From assembly GCF_002154605.1 (NCBI RefSeq), contig NZ_MUNE01000141.1:1-40828 (forward strand): a DNA stretch of 40,828 nt, read 5' to 3'. The position numbers and the translations under genes were made by a program. The notes under the pieces were generated by a model. It saw only the letters and a program-made list of their open reading frames with translations. It was not told where the DNA came from and searched no databases. Below, piece after piece: positions 17,977 through 24,374 of the stretch (its first letter is position 1; each line of letters begins with the position of its first letter). The DNA is from Streptomyces milbemycinicus (GTDB lineage Bacteria > Actinomycetota > Actinomycetes > Streptomycetales > Streptomycetaceae).

Positions 17977-19215
17977 CTACCACGCGACGGGAAGCGAGAT
18001 CAAGCCACGTGCACGAATCGTCGGCCGCCGGCGCAGCTCTGTGTGTGAAATGTCCAGACGCAGCCTCGGAAGGCGGCTCAACAGGGCGGCCAGTGCCGTT
18101 TCGGCCTCCAGCCGGGCCAGCGGGGCGCCAAGGCAATAGTGGATTCCGTGGCCGAACGCAAGATGCCCCAATCGGCCAAAATCCGGATCAAGTCGGTCCG
18201 GTTCCTTGAAATGGCCGGGGTCGCGGTTGGCGGAGGCGAGGGAGAGCAGCACGGTCTCCCCCGCCGGGACCGTCACCCCGCCGATCTCCACGTCCTCGAG
18301 CGGAAAGCGGCGGATCGCCAGCGGCGCCGGGCCGTCGTGGCGCGCGAACTCCTCGACCGCCGCCGCGATACCGGCGGGCCGCTCGCGCAGCTCCCGCAGC
18401 AGCGGGGGGTGGTCGAGCAGAGAGAGCACCGCGTTGCCGATGAGGTGGGTCACGTTCTCGTATCCGGCCATCAGCAGCAGAAAGGCCAGCGAGGTCAGTT
18501 CGTCCTCGGTGAGCCGGTCGCCACCCTCGCCGGCGCCGCCGACCGCGTCGTCCCGGACCGCGATCAGGTCGGAGAGCAGATCGTCGCCGGGCTCCTCGCG
18601 CTTGCTCGCGATCAGGCCGGTGTAGAAGCGCAGCATGTTGCCGACCGCCTCCTTCGCCACATGCGGCCGCTCCGGGTCGGGGGCGATGAGCGCATCGCTC
18701 CAGGCGCGGAAGTCCCGCCGGTCGCGCTGGGGGACGCCGAGCAGATCGCAGATGACGGTGATGGGCAGCGGTCCGGCGTACGCGGCGATCAGATCGGCCC
18801 GGCCGGCCGGCTCGACGGCGTCGAGGAGTTCGTCCGCGGCGCGCCGGACCGGCTCCCGCATCCGCTCGACACGCCCGGGGGTGAATGCCTTGGTCACCAG
18901 CCGACGCACCCGGGTGTGGTCCGGCGGGTCCATGTTGAGCAGATTGGCGTCCAGGGCGGGCGGCAGGGCGAATCCGCGGAAGTTGCCGGGCAGCGCGTTG
19001 CTCTTGTCCAGGGACAGCCGGGGGTCGGCGAGCGCCCGCCGCACATCGTCGTAGCGGGTCACCAGCCAGGCGGGCCGCCCGTCCGGACCCGGGATCCGGT
19101 GGACGGGGCCCGCCTCGCGCAACTCGGCGTACGCGGTGTGCGGATCCTCCAGCAGCACACGGGTGTCGAACGGCTCTGGCGGGCCGGGAACAGCGGTGTT
19201 CGCGGTGTTCTGCAT
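17977..19215 (-). CDS. Cytochrome P450 (bacterial class I type)
   Basis: The 412-aa soluble protein is a typical Streptomyces P450. The heme-binding motif FGHGIHYCLGAPLAR has the thiolate ligand at Cys361, the K-helix ExxR is E289-R292, and PPDHTRVRRLV near residue 100 is the C-helix region. The I-helix reads AGYENV (250-255) where most relatives have AGHETT: the acidic residue E252 is kept, but the neighbouring alcohol residue (Thr252 of P450cam) is Asn253, which may change how protons are delivered for oxygen activation. No ferredoxin or reductase gene is nearby. It has its own ATG at 19215 and lies behind a hairpin that separates it from the upstream membrane-protein gene. Substrate unknown. 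Confidence 0.95.
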   Translation of the reverse strand: MQNTANTAVPGPPEPFDTRVLLEDPHTAYAELREAGPVHRIPGPDGRPAWLVTRYDDVRRALADPRLSLDKSNALPGNFRGFALPPALDANLLNMDPPDHTRVRRLVTKAFTPGRVERMREPVRRAADELLDAVEPAGRADLIAAYAGPLPITVICDLLGVPQRDRRDFRAWSDALIAPDPERPHVAKEAVGNMLRFYTGLIASKREEPGDDLLSDLIAVRDDAVGGAGEGGDRLTEDELTSLAFLLLMAGYENVTHLIGNAVLSLLDHPPLLRELRERPAGIAAAVEEFARHDGPAPLAIRRFPLEDVEIGGVTVPAGETVLLSLASANRDPGHFKEPDRLDPDFGRLGHLAFGHGIHYCLGAPLARLEAETALAALLSRLPRLRLDISHTELRRRPTIRARGLISLPVAW

Positions 19216-19321
19216 GGCTCCCGACTCTAGGGCCTGGTCCGTGACACCCCGGCCGGTCAGAGCCAGTCTCTCGACCGGTCTTCGAGCTCGGCCCGGGCAG
19301 TGTGGCGCATGGTGGCCGAGA

Positions 19322-19355
19322 GGCGGCGCCGGGGCTGAATCTCCCCGGCGCCGCC
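19322..19355 (-). terminator. Hairpin terminator behind the DUF6545 membrane-protein gene
   Basis: A perfect 13-bp inverted repeat (GGCGGCGCCGGGG 19322-19334; CCCCGGCGCCGCC 19343-19355) with an 8-nt loop lies 57 nt past the stop of the 19412-20602 gene and about 107 nt upstream of the P450 start. It probably separates the two transcription units. Confidence 0.75.
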
Positions 19356-19411
19356 CTGTGCCACGGGCGGCCCCGACCCCCGTCCAGGGCCACCTCGCTC
19401 TCGGTCCCCCT

Positions 19412-20602
19412 TCACTGCCGCTGGGCGGCGGTCCGTCCGCCCAGCTCCGCAAGCACCTCGTCGACGAGCGGCTGGTGGTACACGTCGGCGACGCGCGCCA
19501 GGTGCTCATGCTCCTGGCCCGGCCCGGCGCCCGTCTCCACCACCACGCTGTCAGCGCCGGGCACCGGCACGCGCCCGGCCGCTTGGTTCAGCAAACCGCG
19601 TCGGAGCGCCGCCGCTTCCATGAATGCAACAAGTTGCCAATCCCCGAGTCCCGCAGTACGACCCTTGACACGGGCGATCTCCAGGGCCTCGGCCTCCACA
19701 TGGCGCCGGACACCGCGCTGTACGTCCCGGATCTCGGCCATCTGACGGTTGGCCCGCCACTCCAGATCGGCGAACGGCCACCAGCCGGTCCAGCCGTGAC
19801 GCCCCATGGGCATGGCCACTTCGGGCGCCTGTGTGGTGACCTCGCGCCACAGCGGGTTCAGTCGGCGGAGCCTGCGCCAGGCGGAGACGCGCGGCCCGAG
19901 CGCCGGGATGGCGAACCCGGCCAGGACCAGCAGGGCGGCGACCGAAGCGGTCAGCGGCGCCACGCCGTTGGACAGCCAGGGCAGGTCCCGGCCCGCCCAG
20001 GAGAAGAGAAAGCCGATCACCTTGCAGGCGCAGTACGCCAGGCCCAGCCAGCACCCGGCAGCCAGTACCCGCAGCCCCCGGGCGAGCCAGGAGCCGCGCA
20101 GGGGGGACGCGTAGCGCCGGCACAGCACCCCGAGCCCGGCCAGACCCGAACCGAAAATGGCCAGATACAGCACCAGGAAGGTGACAACTCCCGGCGCGTC
20201 CGCGTATGCGGTGCTGAAGTCGCGGGGGTGCTCGACGGCGTCGGGGCGGCCGACGGCGAAGCCGACGACGGCGACCGACCACGCCGCGCCGACGGCGGTC
20301 ACCACCGTACGGGGCCGCACCGCCGACCCGGTCCAGCGCAGCATCAGCACCAGGGCGCCAGTGGCGAACACCACCACCGAGGAGTAGAGGAAGACCATGG
20401 CCAGGTTGGCCACGCCCACCAGGTGGTCGAACCAGCGGTAGACACTCGGCGCGGAGAGCAGGAACACATTCGCCACGCCGGCCGTCATGACGCAGGTCAG
20501 GCCGAGGTCGGCGTTCTGCCGGTCGCGGAACCAGGCGCGCGCCTTGTATCCGACGATCGCCCAGGCGGCGGCGCCGAAGCACAGGTAGACCACGTCAAAC
20601 AC
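19412..20602 (-). CDS. MAB_1171c-type multi-pass membrane protein with DUF6545-like C-terminal domain
   Basis: The 396-aa protein has about seven hydrophobic helices in residues 1-245 (for example VVYLCFGAAAWAIVGYKARA, MVFLYSSVVVFATGALVLML, GVVTFLVLYLAIFGSGLAGL). A charged cytoplasmic tail of about 150 residues follows (starting near RVSAWRRLRRLNPLWREVT and including REVTTQAPEV, ADLEWRANRQMAEIRDVQ and AGLGDWQLVAFMEAAALRRG). This layout matches proteins annotated as MAB_1171c family putative transporters; no transport activity is established by that name. GTG 20602 overlaps the end of the peptidase gene by 8 bp, so the two are translationally coupled. The tail plus coupling to an HExxH peptidase suggests a sensor or anchoring role (inference). 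Confidence 0.8.
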   Translation of the reverse strand: MFDVVYLCFGAAAWAIVGYKARAWFRDRQNADLGLTCVMTAGVANVFLLSAPSVYRWFDHLVGVANLAMVFLYSSVVVFATGALVLMLRWTGSAVRPRTVVTAVGAAWSVAVVGFAVGRPDAVEHPRDFSTAYADAPGVVTFLVLYLAIFGSGLAGLGVLCRRYASPLRGSWLARGLRVLAAGCWLGLAYCACKVIGFLFSWAGRDLPWLSNGVAPLTASVAALLVLAGFAIPALGPRVSAWRRLRRLNPLWREVTTQAPEVAMPMGRHGWTGWWPFADLEWRANRQMAEIRDVQRGVRRHVEAEALEIARVKGRTAGLGDWQLVAFMEAAALRRGLLNQAAGRVPVPGADSVVVETGAGPGQEHEHLARVADVYHQPLVDEVLAELGGRTAAQRQ

Positions 20603-21188
20603 GCGCGCCACCGCCCTCGCCGCCACCGCTCCCGGCGCCACCCGTGCGCGCCCCGCGGACATGCCGCAGCGCGGGCCCGAGCGCGGCGGCGAGCTCGGCC
20701 GCCCGCCCCTCGAGCGGCAGCCCGTCGTCGGGCGAGGCAGGCACCACGCGCTCCATGAGGAGGGTGCCCAGCACCTCGGTCTCACGCTCGGTCAGGTCGT
20801 CGTAGCAGTGGTGGCGCGCGAAGTCCGCGGTCATCCCCAACCGGCGCATGGCGGTGGTGACATCGACCGACGGCGCCCACATGCGCAGCGCGTCCTCGGT
20901 GACGGCGGGGTCCTGGTCGTGGCCGAGCAACAGATGCCCGACCTCGTGCAGCACGATATGGGTCTGGTGCCAGGGGGACGTCCGCAGCTCGTAGAAGATC
21001 CAGAAGCCGTCGTCGGTACTGGCCGTCATGCCCGAGACCACGCCGCCCAGGCTCATCGGCACCAGGTGGACGGGACGGCCCACCCGGCCCGCCACGAGGT
21101 CGCACAGACCCGGCAGGTCGGTTGTGGCGGGCAGTCCGAGCTCCTTGATGAGCTGCTTGCACCGCCGCCGTATCCGCCCCACTCTCAT
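20595..21188 (-). CDS. ImmA/IrrE-type metallopeptidase
   Basis: The 197-aa protein has the zinc-peptidase motif HEVGHLLLGHD (H81-E82-x-x-H85) inside a compact domain preceded by the strand segment HLVPMSLGGVVSGM. This is the ImmA/IrrE arrangement, in which the peptidase acts on or with an XRE-type regulator. Streptomyces copies are often labelled toxin components, but nothing here shows toxicity. ATG 21188 is preferred (GAGGACGG upstream; the N-terminus MRVGRIRRRCKQLI looks complete). A GTG at 21257 would overlap the XRE gene by 14 bp. It sits between the EspR-like regulator and the membrane protein, with short gaps or overlaps on both sides, so the three probably form an operon. Confidence 0.85.
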   Translation of the reverse strand: MRVGRIRRRCKQLIKELGLPATTDLPGLCDLVAGRVGRPVHLVPMSLGGVVSGMTASTDDGFWIFYELRTSPWHQTHIVLHEVGHLLLGHDQDPAVTEDALRMWAPSVDVTTAMRRLGMTADFARHHCYDDLTERETEVLGTLLMERVVPASPDDGLPLEGRAAELAAALGPALRHVRGARTGGAGSGGGEGGGARV

Positions 21189-21243
21189 GCCCGCACCGTC
21201 CTCGTCTCCGCTCCGCTGCCAGGATTGGAACAGCCGATCCTGG

Positions 21244-21771
21244 TCACCGTCGGCCACTGGGCGCCCCGTCGTCGGGATCCCGTGGGCCGCCCGGACCGCC
21301 CGGACCGTCGGCGTCGGCCGGGTCGGGCGGGAGGTTCATCTGCTGTCGGAACTGGGAGATGATGGCGGCCAGGCTGTCCTGCACCTCCGGTGGCAGGCCC
21401 ACCGAGCGCAGCGCGATACCGCGCACCCGCTTGTCGCGCATCGCGACGAGGAACCGCACCTCTTCCTCGACCCGCTCGGCCTGCGACGGGGACAGGTCCC
21501 CCAGCAGATAGCCGACGGGCACGGCGAAGAACTTGGCCAGGGCCCGCAGCACGTCCGGGCTCGGGTTGGTGCGCTTGCCGTTGCGCAGCATGGACAGGTA
21601 CTGCTCGGTCAGGCTGACCCCGCCGTACTCGTCGCCGCCGCTGATGGCCTCGGCCACATGGGCGTTGGTGTAGGGCGCGCCCGGCGGGTGCATGGTGGCG
21701 AACAGGTAGTTGAGCCGCCGCGCCAGCGGGCTGCCGTCGGCGTCCGGCGACCCATGGGTCCCCACTGCCAT
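21244..21771 (-). CDS. EspR-like XRE-family DNA-binding regulator
   Basis: The 175-aa protein has an N-terminal helix-turn-helix (about residues 15-90, including SLTEQYLSMLRNGKRTNPS and RALAKFFAVPVGYLLGD) and a C-terminal helical part (IALRSVGLPPEVQDSLAAII) that resembles the dimerisation helix of Mycobacterium EspR. The order of elements also follows EspR: LNYLF..PPG, then SxxYLSxLRxGxRTNPS, then FLVAMRDKRVRGIA. A Pro/Gly/Asp-rich tail of about 28 residues is extra. ATG 21771 is chosen because AGGAGGGGG lies about 7 nt upstream. It is the first gene of the regulator-peptidase-membrane protein operon and may control it. Confidence 0.9.
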   Translation of the reverse strand: MAVGTHGSPDADGSPLARRLNYLFATMHPPGAPYTNAHVAEAISGGDEYGGVSLTEQYLSMLRNGKRTNPSPDVLRALAKFFAVPVGYLLGDLSPSQAERVEEEVRFLVAMRDKRVRGIALRSVGLPPEVQDSLAAIISQFRQQMNLPPDPADADGPGGPGGPRDPDDGAPSGRR

Positions 21772-21813
21772 CTGCACCCCCTCCTGCTGGTCACGGCGCG
21801 TTCACTCACGGTT

Positions 21814-21910
21814 GGTTAAGGCGGACTCGGCCGCGCGATGCATCCTGCCATGGGCATCGGTCGGCACACCAGCCCACCCCCGGCCAACCATGGCCGGGAC
21901 GGACTTAACC
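21814..21910. promoter_or_regulatory. Inverted GGTTAAG / CTTAACC sites upstream of the XRE gene
   Basis: GGTTAAG at 21814-21820 and CTTAACC at 21904-21910 are exact inverted copies 83 bp apart in the region upstream of the XRE gene. A third related site, GGTTAAC, is at 22220-22226. The first and third sites each lie about 41-43 nt before a gene start (XRE and the 58-aa gene). They could be operator half-sites or shared promoter elements; no binding data are implied. Confidence 0.35.
21879..21898 (-). terminator. Hairpin behind the 58-aa gene
   Basis: CCCGGCCA (21879-21886) and TGGCCGGG (21891-21898) form a perfect 8-bp stem with a 4-nt loop, 104 nt past the 58-aa gene stop and 107 nt before the XRE start. 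It may end transcription of the small gene or act as an operator. The assignment as terminator is moderate at best. Confidence 0.45.
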
Positions 21911-22002
21911 AGCAGTTGAGGAGCGCGAGCGCTGAGAGGGGCGCAAAAGGGAAAGCCTTGTGCCGCCGCGCCGGGCGCGTGAGTTCAGGGGCGCTTGCCG
22001 CG

Positions 22003-22179
22003 TCAGTCCACGCTCTGGAGGATGTGCGGCTCGGCCAGGTCGTCCTCGTACCCGGCGAGCCGGATCGGGGCTGATCTCGCCCAGACTTCCAGGCTGCCCA
22101 CCTCCGTCGGCTCCGCGAACGCGAACCGTTCGCGGTCCTTGGTCGGCGAATCGTCGCTCTGTGTCTTCTCGGGGGTCAC
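22003..22179 (-). CDS. 58-aa conserved-looking small protein upstream of the EspR-like operon
   Basis: A GTG at 22179 with GGGAG about 8 nt upstream opens a 58-codon frame ending in TGA at 22003-22005. Codon use is typical of real genes here, with mostly G/C third positions. The product starts VTPEKTQSDDSPTKDRERFA and ends with a dense, apparently structured segment containing VGSLEVWARSAPIRLAGYED and PHILQSVD. It has no signal peptide, membrane helix or cysteine. Small proteins of this look occur beside XRE/ImmA-type genes in Streptomyces (recollection, not searched). It is on the same strand as the XRE gene, 231 bp upstream, with a hairpin between. Function unknown; a regulator partner or peptidase substrate is possible. 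Confidence 0.75.
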   Translation of the reverse strand: MTPEKTQSDDSPTKDRERFAFAEPTEVGSLEVWARSAPIRLAGYEDDLAEPHILQSVD

Positions 22180-22309
22180 CGCACACTCCCTAGTGTCGGC
22201 TGAACCGGATGTGTCGCCAGGTTAACGAGATCCAGAACGCCGTGCGCGTTGATTCCCAAGGAGTGGACACCCTGTCCCGGGATCGCGGGCCGGTGGCCAC
22301 CCGCCCGCG

Positions 22310-22346
22310 GCGCGACGCACCAGGCCACAAGGGGGTCGCGGGCGGG
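22310..22346 (-). terminator. Hairpin terminator behind the MFS gene
   Basis: CCCGCCCGCG (22310-22319) and CGCGGGCGGG (22337-22346) are perfectly complementary with a 17-nt loop. The structure starts 18 nt past the MFS stop codon on the minus strand, the expected place for a terminator. No U-tract follows. Confidence 0.6.
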
Positions 22347-22364
22347 GACCGCCGAACGGGTGGC

Positions 22365-23636
22365 TCAGCTCGCGGAGCCCACGTCCTCGGCGAGCGCGTC
22401 CCGTTCCAGCCGCTCCTCGCGGTTCTCGGCGGGGGTGTGCAGCGCCGCCTCGGCCGCCTGGGCCCGCTCGGCGTCAGCGAGCAGGGAGTGGCCGGTCGAC
22501 AGGACGGCCAGACCGATCAGGACCGCGGCCGCGCCGACGTAGAAAGGCATATGCACGTCGTAGTGCTCGGCCAGCCGGCCGGCGGCGTACGGCGCCAGGC
22601 CGCCGCCGATGAACCGGACGAAGCCGTAGGCGGCGGAGGCCACCGAGCGCTCGACCGGCGCGACGGTCATGACGGCCTGGGTGGTGATCGTGTTGTTCAC
22701 GCCGATGAAGGCGCCGGCCAGGATCACCGCGGCGATCAGCGTCGTCCGGGACGAGGTGAACACCCCGATCACCAGGATGTCCAGGGCGAACAGCGCCAGA
22801 TTGAGGTAGAGGGCGCGGGCTATGCCGAGGCGGGCCTGGAGCCGGGGCGCGACGAACACGGAGAAGATCGCGACCAGCACGCCCCAGCCGGTGAAGACAT
22901 AGCCGAGCTCATGGGTGCCCAGCTCCATGGGGTACGGGGAGTAGCCGAGGACGGTGAAGAAGCCCCAGTTGTAGCAGAGCGCCATCAGGCCCATGGTGAG
23001 CAGACCGCGGTGGCGGAGCGCCTTGAGCGGGTCGAGGAGCGAGGCGCGGCGGGCGGGGGTCGGGGTCGGCTGGACCAGGACCAGGGTGGCGATCAGCGCG
23101 ATCGCCATCAGCACGGCGACGCCGAAGAAGGGCCCGCGCCAGCTGATCCCGCCCAGCTCGCCGCCGAGCAGCGGGCCGACGGCGATGCCGACGCCGAGCG
23201 CGGTCTCGTAGAGGATGATCGCCCCGGCGAAGCCGCCACTGGCCGATCCGACGATCACGGCGAGCGAGGTGGCGATAAACAGGGCGTTACCCAGGCCCCA
23301 GCCCGCGCGGAAGCCGACGATGCCGCTGATGCTCCCGGACGCGCCCGCCAGCGCGCTGAACACCACGATGACCGCCAGGCCCGCCACCAGGGTCCGCTTG
23401 GCGCCGATGCGGCTGGAGACGAAGCCGGTGACCAGCATGGCGACGGCGGTGACCACCAGGTAGCTGGTGAACAGCAGCGACACCTGGCTGGGCGTGGCGT
23501 GCAGCTGGCTGGACAGGGCGGGCAGGATGGGGTCGACGAGCCCGATGCCCATGAAGGAGATCACGCAGGCGAAGGCCACGGCCCATACGGCCTTCGGCTG
23601 CCGGAACGGACTCGGGGCGCTGGGATGAGCGGACAA
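22365..23636 (-). CDS. Major facilitator superfamily exporter
   Basis: The 423-aa protein shows about 12 hydrophobic segments, starting with VWAVAFACVISFMGIGLVDP and ending with PFYVGAAAVLIGLAVLSTG. The loop GFVSSRIGAKRTLVAG matches the MFS motif A region between helices 2 and 3, and ETALGVGIAVGPLLGG is reminiscent of the antiporter-type motif C in helix 5. This suggests a proton-driven drug or metabolite exporter of the 12-helix type. The best start is TTG 23636 with GGGAG about 8 nt upstream; no in-frame ATG lies before the first helix. A marR gene is just upstream on the same strand, and two palindromes lie in the gap. Substrate unknown. Confidence 0.93.
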   Translation of the reverse strand: MSAHPSAPSPFRQPKAVWAVAFACVISFMGIGLVDPILPALSSQLHATPSQVSLLFTSYLVVTAVAMLVTGFVSSRIGAKRTLVAGLAVIVVFSALAGASGSISGIVGFRAGWGLGNALFIATSLAVIVGSASGGFAGAIILYETALGVGIAVGPLLGGELGGISWRGPFFGVAVLMAIALIATLVLVQPTPTPARRASLLDPLKALRHRGLLTMGLMALCYNWGFFTVLGYSPYPMELGTHELGYVFTGWGVLVAIFSVFVAPRLQARLGIARALYLNLALFALDILVIGVFTSSRTTLIAAVILAGAFIGVNNTITTQAVMTVAPVERSVASAAYGFVRFIGGGLAPYAAGRLAEHYDVHMPFYVGAAAVLIGLAVLSTGHSLLADAERAQAAEAALHTPAENREERLERDALAEDVGSAS

Positions 23637-23707
23637 GGTGTACTCCCGGATAGGAATGCGTTCTGTGAATGCGCTCTCGGGGGATGCGGCCGGGGGCAGC
23701 GAAACGG

Positions 23708-23758
23708 GTGACGGCGCGTCACGCTCCGGGCAGGGCAGAGGGGTGACGGACCGTCACC
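23708..23758. promoter_or_regulatory. Pair of GTGACGG-type palindromes upstream of the MFS gene
   Basis: Two related palindromes, GTGACGGCGCGTCAC (23708-23722) and GTGACGGACCGTCAC (23743-23757, extended to 17 bp by flanking G and C), share 13 of 15 bases. Their centres are 35 bp apart. They lie 72-122 nt upstream of the MFS start, and the second overlaps the marR stop. The duplication and position fit a two-site operator for the exporter promoter; weak hairpins in the intercistronic mRNA are the alternative. Confidence 0.55.
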
Positions 23759-24254
23759 TGGTGGGCGCCTCAGGCCGGCCGCCCGGGCCTGCCACGCTCG
23801 CCACGAGGCGCCGCAGGGCAGGCGCGGCCGAGTCGACCGCGGCGGCGAGCGTCGCCTGATCCTCGGGCGGGAGCGCGGCCAGCAGACCGGACAGGCGCGC
23901 GACACGGTCCCGGCGCCGCTCGGCGAGCAGCCGCCGGCCGGCGTCGGTGATGGACACGAGCACGGCCCGGCCGTCGTCCGGGTCGGCGACCCGGGCCATC
24001 AGCCCCTGCTTGGTCAGGCGCTGCACCAGCTGGGTCATGGCGGGCTGGCTCACTCCTTCGTCGGCGGCGAGGGCGGTCAGCCGGGTGGGGCCCTCGCGGG
24101 CCAGCCGGCCGAGGGCGGAGGCGGCGGTCATGCTGATGTCCCGCTTGCCCAGTTGGCGCACCGCGAGCACCGCCAACTGTTCGAGGACGTCGGCGATCTC
24201 CTCGCGCCGCTCGCGGCCGACCGGACCCTCGCCCTCTATAGCTGCATCACCCAT
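23754..24254 (-). CDS. MarR-family transcriptional regulator
   Basis: The 166-aa protein has the MarR winged helix: the recognition region TALAADEGVSQPAMTQLVQR and the wing VADPDDGRAVLVSITDAGRR (the DxRxxxVxLT-type motif). Helices for dimerisation lie at both ends. MarR proteins usually repress a neighbouring exporter and themselves until a ligand binds, and the MFS gene 117 bp downstream is the obvious target. ATG 24254 is used; GTG 24275 is an in-frame alternative, and neither has a clear ribosome site. An unusually A/T-rich palindrome covers the start region. Confidence 0.93.
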   Translation of the reverse strand: MGDAAIEGEGPVGRERREEIADVLEQLAVLAVRQLGKRDISMTAASALGRLAREGPTRLTALAADEGVSQPAMTQLVQRLTKQGLMARVADPDDGRAVLVSITDAGRRLLAERRRDRVARLSGLLAALPPEDQATLAAAVDSAAPALRRLVASVAGPGGRPEAPTR

Positions 24255-24259
24255 GCATT

Positions 24260-24286
24260 CATTTGTATCACGCACCTATATAAATG
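24260..24286. promoter_or_regulatory. A/T-rich palindrome at the marR start, probable MarR operator/promoter
   Basis: CATTTGTAT (24260-24268) and ATATAAATG (24278-24286) form an imperfect inverted repeat with a 9-bp spacer, just upstream of marR. On the minus strand TATATA inside it could serve as the -10 region. A stretch this A/T-rich is rare in the window. The position and symmetry suggest autoregulation by MarR. Confidence 0.55.
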
Positions 24287-24374
24287 GACGAGCCCTCGCG
24301 CGCCGCCCGTCCGGCACCCCGGGTTAAGGTCTCCTGCGCGCCGTACGCGCGCTGATCACATCTGTGGGGGGACT

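Noticed and set aside
13616..18048. Long plus-strand frames opposite meaB, mutB and mutA
   Set aside because: They are antisense to three well-supported genes, and show only low-complexity composition. Open antisense frames are expected when third positions are G/C.
20595..21771. Classical toxin-antitoxin pair
   Set aside because: The peptidase is of the ImmA/IrrE kind, often labelled toxin in Streptomyces, but the operon includes a membrane protein and an EspR-like regulator. Nothing in the sequence supports toxicity.
22003..22179. 58-aa protein as a RiPP precursor modified by the nearby P450
   Set aside because: The C-terminus lacks the aromatic or Cys/Ser/Thr core pattern of P450-modified peptides, the P450 is four genes away behind a terminator-like hairpin, and no other maturation enzyme is present.
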